From Fibrobacterota bacterium (GTDB lineage Bacteria > Fibrobacterota > Chitinivibrionia > Chitinivibrionales > Chitinispirillaceae), in contig JAEYNR010000079.1 of assembly GCA_023412475.1 (NCBI GenBank), forward strand, positions 223,315-287,314: a stretch of DNA of 64,000 nt, read 5' to 3'. The translations under genes and the position numbers were made by a program. Numbering within the stretch: position 1 is the stretch's first letter; each line of letters starts with the position of its first letter. This document shows, in pieces, positions 30,038-38,477 of this stretch. The notes under the pieces were generated by a model. That model was given only the letters and a program-made list of their open reading frames with translations. It was not told where the DNA came from and ran no database searches.

Positions 30038-30772
30038 TTATGCTGTGAGTCCGCCATCGATGGTAAATACCTGCCCGGTTATATAGCGGGCTTTCTCTGA
30101 ACTGAGAAAAGAGATCAGGTCTGCTACCTCCTGAGCTTTTCCTATTCGGCGCATAGGGATCATATTTTTAATCTCTTCGAGGTGCTTCTCCGGAAGCAGA
30201 CGGGTCATTTCGGTGTCTATATATCCAGGAGCGACACAGTTTACCGGTATTCCCAGTTTAGCGGCTTCTTTGGCAAGGGCTCTGGTAAAACCGATAATAC
30301 CGGATTTTGCAGCGCAGTAATTGGTTTGTCCTGCAATTCCCACCAACCCGCTCACAGAGGAAATATTTATAACACATCCACGCTTGTTTTTGAAAAAATA
30401 TCCGATCAACTGTCTTGTGACGTTGAAGTATCCGCTAAGGTTGGTGTTTATGACACTGTCCCACTCTTCTTTCTGCATTATAAAGAGGCTCTTATCCCGG
30501 GTGATACCGGCATTGTTTATCAGAACATCTACTTCGGTGAGAAATTCCTTTGCCTGATTAATAAAGTTGGTGGCTGATTCATAATCTGAAGTATTCAACT
30601 GGAAGGCAGCAGCTCTGCCACCCTGATCAGTAATCTTCTGTACCAGATTTTCAGCGCTCTCTCTGTTGGAGAGATAACTGAATGCTACTTCAAAACCCTC
30701 CCTGGTAAGTGTTTCTACGATGGCAGCACCGATTCCCCGTGAACCACCAGTTATAATTGCCTTTTTGCTCAT
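30038..30772 (-). CDS. FabG-like 3-oxoacyl-ACP reductase (SDR)
   Basis: The 244-residue short-chain dehydrogenase has the NADP site TGGSRGIGAAIVETL, INNAGITRDKSLF, and the catalytic SSVSGLVGIAGQTNYCAAKSG (Ser-Tyr-Lys all present). It ends ITGQVFTIDGGLTA. NNAGITRD and GQTNYxAAK are typical FabG phrases. It reduces 3-oxoacyl-ACP in the cycle with the KS/CLF, FabZ and ACP encoded just downstream. A spacing of 15 bases to the radical SAM gene upstream puts it in the same transcript. Confidence 0.92.
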   Translation of the reverse strand: MSKKAIITGGSRGIGAAIVETLTREGFEVAFSYLSNRESAENLVQKITDQGGRAAAFQLNTSDYESATNFINQAKEFLTEVDVLINNAGITRDKSLFIMQKEEWDSVINTNLSGYFNVTRQLIGYFFKNKRGCVINISSVSGLVGIAGQTNYCAAKSGIIGFTRALAKEAAKLGIPVNCVAPGYIDTEMTRLLPEKHLEEIKNMIPMRRIGKAQEVADLISFLSSEKARYITGQVFTIDGGLTA

Positions 30773-30787
30773 AATCTCTCCGGTTAA

Positions 30788-32158
30788 TCAATGTTGAACA
30801 GAGTGGTTGTTAAGCTTTATTTGATTTTGATTTATTCCACGCACTACTGCATCTTTTACTTCTTGAGAAAATTCCCTTGATTTAAGAATGTTTTCCAACT
30901 TCTGGTGAAATGAGGAGAGCGATTCTTCGTAATCGACTTTACGGAAAAATTCCCGCCACAACATTACAAAACCATCTCGAAGCTGTTGTTCAGTGGTGTG
31001 TTGTGGTTTGAACACCACATTTGCACAGTTAAATTTCCGCCAGTCTGTCTCGATAAAACGATTCTCACCTTTTATCTTTTTCCAGAAAGCGGTACCAGGA
31101 AAAGGTGTTGCAATGAAAAATTCTGCAGTTTTAACTGAAGCTTTCTCACAAAACTCCAGGATAAGATCAAACTGGTCCTCCATACAGGAGTCAAAGCCAA
31201 CACCGAAAGAACCAAAAAATCGGATTCCCCGGTCTTCCAGTTGTTTTACCAGGTCTATGGTTCGCTGCCATATTCCTGGATTCCTGGCAAAGAAACGCGC
31301 GCTTATGGGATCGCTGGCAAAAACTGTGTACATGCTTTTAGTGCCGGCCGATGCGATCGCATCCAGAAATGCTGGATCAGTATTCATCGCCGGTGAACAG
31401 GAAAGAAACATATCAACCTTATAATCTTTAATCTGCTCGCAAAGCTCCATCACATATTTCTGGATTCTGGGCCTGTTGAGCATTATCATATCATCGGTAA
31501 TGTAAAACTCTTTTCCGGAGAGTTTCTTTATCTCTTCAACTACTGTTTCCAATGGCCTCAACCGGATTTTAGTTCCCTGATAATGGGGCACATTACACCA
31601 GTCACATCCAAAGGGACAACCCCTGGTTACAGAAATAAGGGAAGCATGCCAGTCATACTTGTTTTCTACGGCAAAGATGTCTGATTTGGGGGAGGCAATC
31701 TGATGGGGTTCAGGAAAGGCGGATCGGTACACTTTTTTTACTGAACCAGTCTTGAAATCATCAATGATTGTCAACCATATTGTGTCTGCTTCTCCAATAC
31801 ACAATGAATCGCAGTGAGAAGCTGTGTCTTCGGGAGCCATAGATGGATGCATCCCACCCATCACCACTTTTTTTCCCATTTCCAGCAATCTGTCCCCGAT
31901 TTCATAGGCATAGCTGGCCTGGGGGGTAAAAAAACTGATTGCAAATAGGTCCGCGTCGTCACTATAATCCATCTCTTCAATGTTCTGATCGATTATTCGC
32001 CAGCTTATATCAGATGGGAGAAGGCTTATCAGGATGGGGATTCCCATAGCAGGGGGCATTCGGAAGGCCCAGGTTGCTGCAATGGCTGGAAATTCAGCCA
32101 GCTCAGGGTAGGTTTCAAGAAATTTGTCAAACTTGGGGTAAATAAAAGTGATCTTCAT
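30788..32158 (-). CDS. B12-binding-domain radical SAM enzyme (HpnP/HpnJ-like architecture)
   Basis: The 456-residue protein begins MKITFIYPKF and has a B12-binding Rossmann domain (about residues 1-150, with GKKVVMGGMHPSMAPEDTAS and LCIGEAD). The radical SAM barrel follows with the cluster motif RGCPFGCDWCNVP (CxxxCxxC, about residues 185-195) and YITDDMIMLNRPRI. The C-terminal 130 residues form a helical extension. This class catalyses C-methylation, ring closure or other radical changes on lipids, hopanoids and natural products. It is inside a polyene/fatty-acid-type operon, so the substrate is probably the acyl chain made there. B12-dependent radical SAM enzymes also mark the proposed ladderane gene clusters of anammox bacteria. 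Confidence 0.88.
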   Translation of the reverse strand: MKITFIYPKFDKFLETYPELAEFPAIAATWAFRMPPAMGIPILISLLPSDISWRIIDQNIEEMDYSDDADLFAISFFTPQASYAYEIGDRLLEMGKKVVMGGMHPSMAPEDTASHCDSLCIGEADTIWLTIIDDFKTGSVKKVYRSAFPEPHQIASPKSDIFAVENKYDWHASLISVTRGCPFGCDWCNVPHYQGTKIRLRPLETVVEEIKKLSGKEFYITDDMIMLNRPRIQKYVMELCEQIKDYKVDMFLSCSPAMNTDPAFLDAIASAGTKSMYTVFASDPISARFFARNPGIWQRTIDLVKQLEDRGIRFFGSFGVGFDSCMEDQFDLILEFCEKASVKTAEFFIATPFPGTAFWKKIKGENRFIETDWRKFNCANVVFKPQHTTEQQLRDGFVMLWREFFRKVDYEESLSSFHQKLENILKSREFSQEVKDAVVRGINQNQIKLNNHSVQH

Positions 32159-32286
32159 TTATTTTTATTATCTTTTTTCCTGTTAGATTTGCCTCACAAA
32201 ATACTATGTGTACTTTATTGGGTTTCGAATTATCTCAGTTTTTTCATTGCGCAGTTTTCAGCGGTTGCTTTTGTACCGGTTGCCAT

Positions 32287-32667
32287 TCACTTGGCAGATT
32301 CCTTGCACCTCACCATAAACATCCACTCTTCTGGTGAATTTACTGGTTCGTCATTAATTGTGAACTGTTCTGCTTTCGCCTTTATAGAGTCGCTGCTGCA
32401 CCAGCGATAAAGGTATCTCATTTTCATAGTTACATCGCCATTTATTACTGTCGCGGTGAAGCTGGTATCGCTCTTCTTATAGGAGCCTTCTGCCTGTATA
32501 CTTTCATCGGTGCTACTGGTCACATGAAGAGAATCTTTTCCGGAAAATCTCAGAACAAAACCTTCCTCTCCTACACACCAGGTACCATTAAGGGTGGCTG
32601 ATTTTTCTGCATTAATAACAGATGCTGCAGTTAAAATGGCAACTATAATAAAGACCATGTTTTTCAT
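32287..32667 (-). CDS. Small exported protein, lipocalin-like beta-strand pattern
   Basis: The 126-residue product starts with a signal peptide (MKNMVFIIVAILTAASVINA, then cleavage near AEK). The rest alternates short strands (LNGTWCVGEEGFVLRFSGKD, SIQAEGSYKK, SFTATVINGDVTMKM) in the manner of lipocalin-like or DUF-type stress proteins that monitor text such as G-x-W-x-x. Cysteines near residues 31, 90 and 120 could form a disulfide. Its ATG overlaps the stop of the MMPL gene by four bases, so it probably serves the same pathway, perhaps as a periplasmic carrier for the exported lipid. I cannot name a family. Confidence 0.6.
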   Translation of the reverse strand: MKNMVFIIVAILTAASVINAEKSATLNGTWCVGEEGFVLRFSGKDSLHVTSSTDESIQAEGSYKKSDTSFTATVINGDVTMKMRYLYRWCSSDSIKAKAEQFTINDEPVNSPEEWMFMVRCKESAK

Positions 32668-34925
32668 ACGGTTTCCTTTCCTGAATTATTTATGCCTATT
32701 CCGAATTTATTAATTAAAACAGTTAAAAATGTTATTGAAAAAAGGGCACTTACAATCATGGATATAAGAACCAGAACTCCAAAATCCCTGTTTGGTGGAA
32801 AACTTGAGAAGGCCAGAACAAAAAATCCCAACCCGACTACCAGAGTATTAAAAAGAATCGGGGTCCCTTTGTTTTTAATAACCCCTCTGAGGGTGGCATT
32901 GCGATCGCCCCCTTTGTAGTTGTAGCGATATCCGGAAATAAAATGGATCGCGTAATCAATTCCTATCCCGATACAGGTGTTCATAGTTACAACAGTAATG
33001 GAATTGATGGTTATTCCCATAAGGCCCATGAGAGCATATATAAATACTGTAGTTAGTATGATAGGAAAAACCGAAAACAGTCCTATCCGGATCGATTTAT
33101 AAAAGACCACCATACACAGAAATACCGGAATAAAGGTAGTAATAAGGCTAAAGACTTGAGTGTCCATGAGAACTGCTGCCATGGCATCCATGAGTATTGC
33201 AGGCCCTGATATTGTTACCTTGTAGTCTTTAAAATTCTCAGAAACATACTCCTCGATAGCCTCTAATGTTTGCAATGGGCTTACCGTTCCAGTGTTTTTG
33301 CAGATTACATTGAGTCGGGTTTTGTGCCTGTCTTCAGATAAAAATCCCCTCAGGTAGGTCGAATAGCCCTTCCCGAAAAAATCTTTGGTGGTTGTAATCA
33401 TGGAAATTGCTGCATTTGAGAATGGCTGATTGCTCAACATTGTGCTTAGACGGGTTATAAGGGGAATAATTGAGACGACATCACCTACTGCTTCTTGTGA
33501 TTTAATAAATTCAGTAATTTGCTGAACCTTTTCCCATTGAGTGCTGGTAGTAAAAGATGAGTCTTCGCTTTCAAGCATAACTGTAAAAAAGCGGGTACCA
33601 CCGAAATGCTTATTAATGAATTTGTCAGACTTGCGGATATGACTATTTTCCGGCAACATTGAAATGGGATTACTATCAGCTTTTACCATATTGAAACCGA
33701 TAATACAGGCTACTATGAGAACCGGGAAGATGAAGAGCCACTTTTTACTCTCCAGGGTAAAGTGTGCTATACCATTCCAGAACCTGTCAAGCAGTCCATT
33801 TTGGGTATATAAAGCGTTTGCCTTGGAAACAGGAGATTTATCCATTATTAAAAAAATCGGAAGAATAATTATGTTAAAAACAAATGCCAGCAGTACCGCA
33901 ACACCGGTAAATATTCCAAAGTGCCGGGTCCAGGAGATCTCGGTAAAGGCAAAAGACATGAAACTGACTAGAGTGGTAAGCGAGGTTAGAAAGCAGGGTA
34001 TTAAAAGTTCTTTATAGGTGATTGTGAGAGCCTTTGCCGCATCTCCTTTGCAGATGGTTTTCTGCAGCGAAAATGTTTTCAGAAGATGGATCGAATCGGC
34101 TACACCGATAGGAAATATTATCACCGGAATTATCGAAAGGACTGCAGTGAAGGGGACTTTAAATATACCCACAAAACCAAATGTCCAGACCAGTGCTATT
34201 GATATTGCCAGAAGGGTGGCGGTTACATGGTAAAGGTTGCGAAAAATGGCATATAAAAGCAGAAATATCAAACCGAAACACAGTGGTAGCAACAAGCTGA
34301 AATCCCTGCGCATTATTTTGGTTATCGAATAAGGAGCAGCACCTTCGCTGGTTAAGTAGGTTTCAATGTAGGAACTTTGGTTAATGGACTCGGATTTGGC
34401 AATGATCCTGTTAAAGATTGTAGTTCTTTCGGACATCGATTCAACATTGAGAATCATTCCTACCACAGTCTCATCTTCAGAGATAAAGGCCTTGGAGAGT
34501 TCCCGGTTTTTGCTGATTCGATCGCGGATCTGCTCCTCTTTTAAAGATTCTTTTTGGGATACCAGAAAGTCACTTCTTACTAAGAAACCACCCTTTACCG
34601 GTATCTGTACAGAGTTGAGGTCTGCAATATTTAAAATTCCCGGAAGAGTTTGAAATTCCTGGTTCCAACTCCGAAGAGAGTCGATTTTTTCAGAAAGAGA
34701 GCCGGAGGTAAATTCTGCCAGAAAAAGAATGGTAAAGTTGGTCGGAAACTCTTTTTTTAAATACTCATAATCGACCTTTGCTTTCAGGCTTTCGGGGATA
34801 GAGTTGAAGGTGTCATTGTCAACTTTTATGATGGTAATAAAGTAACCTATAAAAAGAGTGCCAACCAATATCAAAGCGGCAAGAAGCAAACGGAAGCGAA
34901 CTAAAAAACTAACAAGGCTTTTCAT
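32664..34925 (-). CDS. MMPL/RND-family lipid or hydrophobe exporter
   Basis: The 753-residue protein has a transmembrane helix at its N-terminus (FLVRFRLLLAALILVGTLFI), a large periplasmic loop, then five to six helices at about 215-370, and repeats this plan in the second half (helix near 400, loop, cluster of helices at about 600-745). Motifs such as IFPIGVADSIHLLKTF and CIGIGIDYAIHFISGYRYNY are those of MMPL/SSD proteins. HpnN (hopanoids), aryl polyene exporters and MmpL proteins share this form. As the first gene of the operon it would move the product of the KS/CLF pathway to the periplasm or outer membrane. The divergent 270-base spacer upstream holds the promoter. Confidence 0.88.
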   Translation of the reverse strand: MKSLVSFLVRFRLLLAALILVGTLFIGYFITIIKVDNDTFNSIPESLKAKVDYEYLKKEFPTNFTILFLAEFTSGSLSEKIDSLRSWNQEFQTLPGILNIADLNSVQIPVKGGFLVRSDFLVSQKESLKEEQIRDRISKNRELSKAFISEDETVVGMILNVESMSERTTIFNRIIAKSESINQSSYIETYLTSEGAAPYSITKIMRRDFSLLLPLCFGLIFLLLYAIFRNLYHVTATLLAISIALVWTFGFVGIFKVPFTAVLSIIPVIIFPIGVADSIHLLKTFSLQKTICKGDAAKALTITYKELLIPCFLTSLTTLVSFMSFAFTEISWTRHFGIFTGVAVLLAFVFNIIILPIFLIMDKSPVSKANALYTQNGLLDRFWNGIAHFTLESKKWLFIFPVLIVACIIGFNMVKADSNPISMLPENSHIRKSDKFINKHFGGTRFFTVMLESEDSSFTTSTQWEKVQQITEFIKSQEAVGDVVSIIPLITRLSTMLSNQPFSNAAISMITTTKDFFGKGYSTYLRGFLSEDRHKTRLNVICKNTGTVSPLQTLEAIEEYVSENFKDYKVTISGPAILMDAMAAVLMDTQVFSLITTFIPVFLCMVVFYKSIRIGLFSVFPIILTTVFIYALMGLMGITINSITVVTMNTCIGIGIDYAIHFISGYRYNYKGGDRNATLRGVIKNKGTPILFNTLVVGLGFFVLAFSSFPPNRDFGVLVLISMIVSALFSITFLTVLINKFGIGINNSGKETV

Positions 34926-35123
34926 AACAAATCCATTTCATTGAAAGAGTATAGCTTCCAAATATAATTTCATGGCATATTGGAAGGCCTCTCTCAGTTC
35001 TCTCTGAGGGGATAGACGATTTAGTGGCTCAAATACGCTCAGAAAATCTATTTTTTAGTACAGTGGTTCTGCTGTTTTTGTAATATTTTTGGTAATTTTC
35101 TAAAGCGAGTGTATTTTTTTGTA

Positions 35124-35160
35124 AGACTCGATCCAACGACCGACTTGCTGGATTGAGTCT
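35124..35160 (+). promoter_or_regulatory. Twelve-base-pair hairpin in the leader of the bifunctional nuclease gene
   Basis: AGACTCGATCCA pairs with TGGATTGAGTCT (one G-T pair) around a 13-base loop, ending 42 bases before the ATG at 35203. No T-run follows on either strand, so termination is unlikely. It may be a 5'-UTR control element or a dyad operator for the divergent lipid operon. The rest of 34926-35202 shows no gene. Confidence 0.45.
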
Positions 35161-35202
35161 AAAGTCAGTAACGGCAATCTTTTTATAGCAGCAGGAGTGT
35201 AC

Positions 35203-35679
35203 ATGCTGATTCAGGTTGAGGTAGCATCCTTTGCGGTTGATCCGGGTCGAAATTCACCATTGATTATACTTAAAGAGATAAGTGGGGCAAGGACTCTGCC
35301 GGTACCCATTGGAGCTCTGGAGGCAAGCGCGATTGCCATCGAGAGTTTAAAGGTGAATCCAGAAAAGCCACTCACAATTGATCTGGCAAGAATTATTCTT
35401 GAACAGCTTGGTGGAGTCTTGAGCAGAGTCGTAATTTATGATATGATCGAACAGAGTCTTCAGGCGCGATTACAGATAGCGCATGAAAACAGCATGATTT
35501 TTATAGATTGCCGACCTAGTGATGCAATTGCACTGGCCATGAGATGTTCCACGCCAATATTTGTAAGTGATTCTGTTTTGGAAAAGAATATTCCAGGAAA
35601 GATCTCTGAGCAAGAAAAGCTGCGTCGAAACATTTCTTCGCTGGATACCACAGAGTTTGGCAGATATTTTTTGGAGTAG
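35203..35679 (+). CDS. Bifunctional nuclease family (DUF151) protein
   Basis: The ATG at 35203 is chosen because GGAG lies five bases upstream; a GTG at 35197 would overlap that site. The 158-residue product has the DUF151/BFN domain (about residues 20-130): PLIILKEISGARTLPVPIGALEASAIAI and CRPSDAIALAMRCSTPIFVS. Such proteins were described as nucleases active on RNA and DNA in plants and bacteria, but the bacterial role is uncertain. It is followed after three bases by the LpoA-like gene. The 5' leader hairpin may regulate this unit. Confidence 0.85.
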   Translation: MLIQVEVASFAVDPGRNSPLIILKEISGARTLPVPIGALEASAIAIESLKVNPEKPLTIDLARIILEQLGGVLSRVVIYDMIEQSLQARLQIAHENSMIFIDCRPSDAIALAMRCSTPIFVSDSVLEKNIPGKISEQEKLRRNISSLDTTEFGRYFLE

Positions 35680-35682
35680 AAT

Positions 35683-37464
35683 ATGAAAAGGTCAATTTGG
35701 GGGCTTACTGTTGTCTTGGGGCTTATGCTTATTCCGGTTAGGGTTCATAGCAGCGTTGTCTTTGATCAGGCTGTTAAGCTTTACAGTCAAGGTAAATACG
35801 ATTCCACCATTGTTATAGGGCGCTCCTATCTTAAAAAATATGGCAGGAATGCGGAATCAGAAAAGATGGTTCCACTGCTTATCGAAGCATTGGTTAGAAA
35901 AGAAAAATACCCATCAGCTTACCGGCTATTTTCAATGTTTCGTCAGAAATTTCCTCAATCCGCCTTTCTTCCCCGACTCTATTATGTCACCGGGATTGCT
36001 CTGGCAAAGGGAGAAAAGTATCAACAGGCGATTACTTCGTTTTCCAGTGCACTTGAAGCAGGAGTCTCAAGGACCATTAATTCCCTTATTCTTTCAAATA
36101 CCGAGAAAGTCTGTAAGCAGCTTACAGCTAATGATTTTGAGATACTCTCTACAATGCCTCTCAATATGAAACTTCTGGAAGTAATTAAATTTCATGAAAT
36201 CGCAAATTTCTCTTCAATGGGCCAGTTTACTAAAGCGCAAAATTATGCTGAAGAGTTTCGTAATATGTATCCCCGTTCGGTTTATGATTCGAAGATAAGG
36301 GAGCTTATCTCTTCGGCACAACAGAAACAACGGGGTGTGGTTCAAATAGGAGTGCTGGTTCCTATTTCAGGCGATGAAGCTGAAATTGGTAAAAGTATTT
36401 ATCAGGGAGTACAGTTGGCCGTTGATCAGGTAAACCATTTAAATGGAACAACCGCTAAGACGGTTGTGCTTGATACCAGAGGCAACATGGTTGAGACTGC
36501 CCGTCGTACCAGAGAGCTTATTGAGGATCACAGAGTTCCGGTGATAATCGGACCTGTTTTGAGCCACACTGCAACGGTTAGTGCCGCTATGTTAATGGGT
36601 AAACAGACAATAATGCTTTCTCCTACTGCCACCGATGACGGGATTTCCGCTTTAAGCAAAAACATCTATCAGATGAATGTGACTTTAGGGGTACTAGGGA
36701 AAAAAGTGGCCAGGTATGCTTCCGAAAATTTAAATATCAATGATTATGCCATACTTGCACCTAATAATGCTTATGGTAAAATTCTTGCCGAAAGTTTCAA
36801 GGCTGAGATTCAAAAAAGAAACCTTGAGCTGGTTTCTGAGGACTATTATGAAGAGGGTTCAAATGATTTTTCCGCCCATTTTATAGGTTTACGCTCCAAG
36901 CTCCTTGAACGTCATATGGAGAAGATTGCACTGGAAAGGGGAGTGGATTTTAAAGGCAGAATCAGCCGTTCAGACAGCATCAGATACCTTGATTCAACGC
37001 TTTCTGTGGGTGGGCTTTTTATGCCCGGAGATGCAGATGATATCGTTATGCTTGCTCCTCAGGTTTATTTTCACCGCATTCGTACCCAGATACTGGGCTC
37101 CAATGGATGGCATAATCCTAAAGTGATTAAGGATGGAAAGAGATACATTTCCAATACAATTATTTCCACAAGTTTTGAATTGAATCAAAACCAGAAAATG
37201 TGGCTGGATTTTAAATCTGCCTACAAATCCCGATTCAATGCGGATCCTGACCGGATTTCTGCGCTTGGTTATGATGCTGCAACGCTGGTTATGAAAGCGC
37301 TGGCCGGTGCTGGAAATGACCCATCTAAGATCAATGAGAACCTCAGAAAGACTCAAAATTATCAGGGACTTTCCGGTTTGATCTCTTTTGATAGCATCAC
37401 TGGAGAGAACACTGAGGCTTCAATTCTTAAAGTCACAGAGGATGGGTTTCTCAGGGTTCAATAA
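35683..37464 (+). CDS. LpoA-like/periplasmic-binding-protein-fold exported protein with N-terminal TPR-like helices
   Basis: The 593-residue product has a signal peptide (IWGLTVVLGLMLIPVRVHSS), then helix-turn-helix repeats of TPR type (about 25-220; VFDQAVKLYSQGKYDSTIVI, YYVTGIALAKGEKYQQAITS), and a Peripla_BP_6/type I periplasmic binding domain (about 225-590; VQIGVLVPISGDEAEIGKSI, VIIGPVLSHTATVSA, LSPTATDD). The same order is seen in LpoA, the outer membrane activator of the PBP1A peptidoglycan synthase, though no lipobox cysteine is present. It precedes ftsX and envC, so a role in cell-wall synthesis or remodelling is likely. Alternatively it is an orphan ABC substrate-binding protein. 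Confidence 0.7.
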   Translation: MKRSIWGLTVVLGLMLIPVRVHSSVVFDQAVKLYSQGKYDSTIVIGRSYLKKYGRNAESEKMVPLLIEALVRKEKYPSAYRLFSMFRQKFPQSAFLPRLYYVTGIALAKGEKYQQAITSFSSALEAGVSRTINSLILSNTEKVCKQLTANDFEILSTMPLNMKLLEVIKFHEIANFSSMGQFTKAQNYAEEFRNMYPRSVYDSKIRELISSAQQKQRGVVQIGVLVPISGDEAEIGKSIYQGVQLAVDQVNHLNGTTAKTVVLDTRGNMVETARRTRELIEDHRVPVIIGPVLSHTATVSAAMLMGKQTIMLSPTATDDGISALSKNIYQMNVTLGVLGKKVARYASENLNINDYAILAPNNAYGKILAESFKAEIQKRNLELVSEDYYEEGSNDFSAHFIGLRSKLLERHMEKIALERGVDFKGRISRSDSIRYLDSTLSVGGLFMPGDADDIVMLAPQVYFHRIRTQILGSNGWHNPKVIKDGKRYISNTIISTSFELNQNQKMWLDFKSAYKSRFNADPDRISALGYDAATLVMKALAGAGNDPSKINENLRKTQNYQGLSGLISFDSITGENTEASILKVTEDGFLRVQ

Positions 37465-37607
37465 ACGCAAAGAATTGGTTTTTGCCCCAGAGCTTCACCG
37501 TTTTTGTGTGTTTCATATTATTTTGTTAGCTGACCTTATGCCTGATTCAGCTAAGAATAATAATACGGATCATCAGAGTTTTCCTTTTAGGGACAAATAA
37601 ATTAAAA

Positions 37608-38477
37608 ATGAGACTTCTTTATTATTTCCTTAAAGAAGCGGTTCGGGGGTTTTATCAGGCGAAACTGATGACTGTGGCCTCTATCGTTTCCATCGCGGCA
37701 TCACTTTTTTTCATGAGTCTGGTTGTATTCGCTTTAATCAATGTTCAAAATCTGATCAACAGGGCTTCTGAACTGGCTGATGTCGCTGCATATCTTTCTG
37801 ATGATATTGCAGATGATCCTGTTGCTTTGAATGATCTGCTGGAAAAAGTCGGGCAGATGCAGCAGGTAGACACTGTTGTCGCAGTTTCTAAAGATACTGC
37901 CTGGGAGAGATTTGCAGCTTTGTATGGAAATGAAATTCTGGAATCGGTCGATGATAATCCGCTACCTGCTTCCCTGGAAATTTTTCTGCTTGAACAGTAT
38001 CAGTCAGCAGAGGGGGCAGATCTTTTACAACAGAATATCAGGTCGCTGCCAGGGGTCGAAAGTGTTCGTTACTCAAGAGAATGGATCGATCTGGTAGAGA
38101 AATTCCGGTGGTATTTTAGTCTGGTTATACTCGCTTTTTTAGCGATAATGTTTATAGTACTCTATTTTCTGGTATCCAATTCCATTAAGCTTACTATCTA
38201 CGCCAGAAATGAGTTGGTGCGAAACATGCATCTGGTTGGGGCAACCAGGCTATTTATCAACATGCCTTTTATATTTGAAGGGATGCTGCAGGGCCTGGCG
38301 GGAGCCACAATCTGTGTGGTTATACTGCTTATAACTAAAGGCTCTCTGGTTCAGATGCCGATTGTCTGGGAAAGTGAAAGCTTTTCACTTTTTAAAATCA
38401 TCACCGGAATCTTTTCTATAGGGGTGTTTTTCGGTTGGTTTGGAAGTATCAGTGCTGTACGAAAATTTCTGGCTTAA
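37608..38477 (+). CDS. ftsX: Cell division protein FtsX
   Basis: The 289-residue membrane protein has a short cytoplasmic start (LLYYFLKEAVRGFYQAKLMT), one helix at about 22-45, an extracytoplasmic domain (about 50-165; VDTVVAVSKDTAWERF, LPASLEIFL) and three more helices at about 170-195, 220-245 and 260-285. NELVRNMHLVGATRLFINMP is a typical FtsX segment. FtsX works with the ATPase FtsE to activate peptidoglycan amidases through EnvC or CwlO-type proteins. The next gene encodes an EnvC-like protein and overlaps it by 43 bases. Its usual partner ftsE, normally directly upstream, is not in this window. Confidence 0.92.
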   Translation: MRLLYYFLKEAVRGFYQAKLMTVASIVSIAASLFFMSLVVFALINVQNLINRASELADVAAYLSDDIADDPVALNDLLEKVGQMQQVDTVVAVSKDTAWERFAALYGNEILESVDDNPLPASLEIFLLEQYQSAEGADLLQQNIRSLPGVESVRYSREWIDLVEKFRWYFSLVILAFLAIMFIVLYFLVSNSIKLTIYARNELVRNMHLVGATRLFINMPFIFEGMLQGLAGATICVVILLITKGSLVQMPIVWESESFSLFKIITGIFSIGVFFGWFGSISAVRKFLA

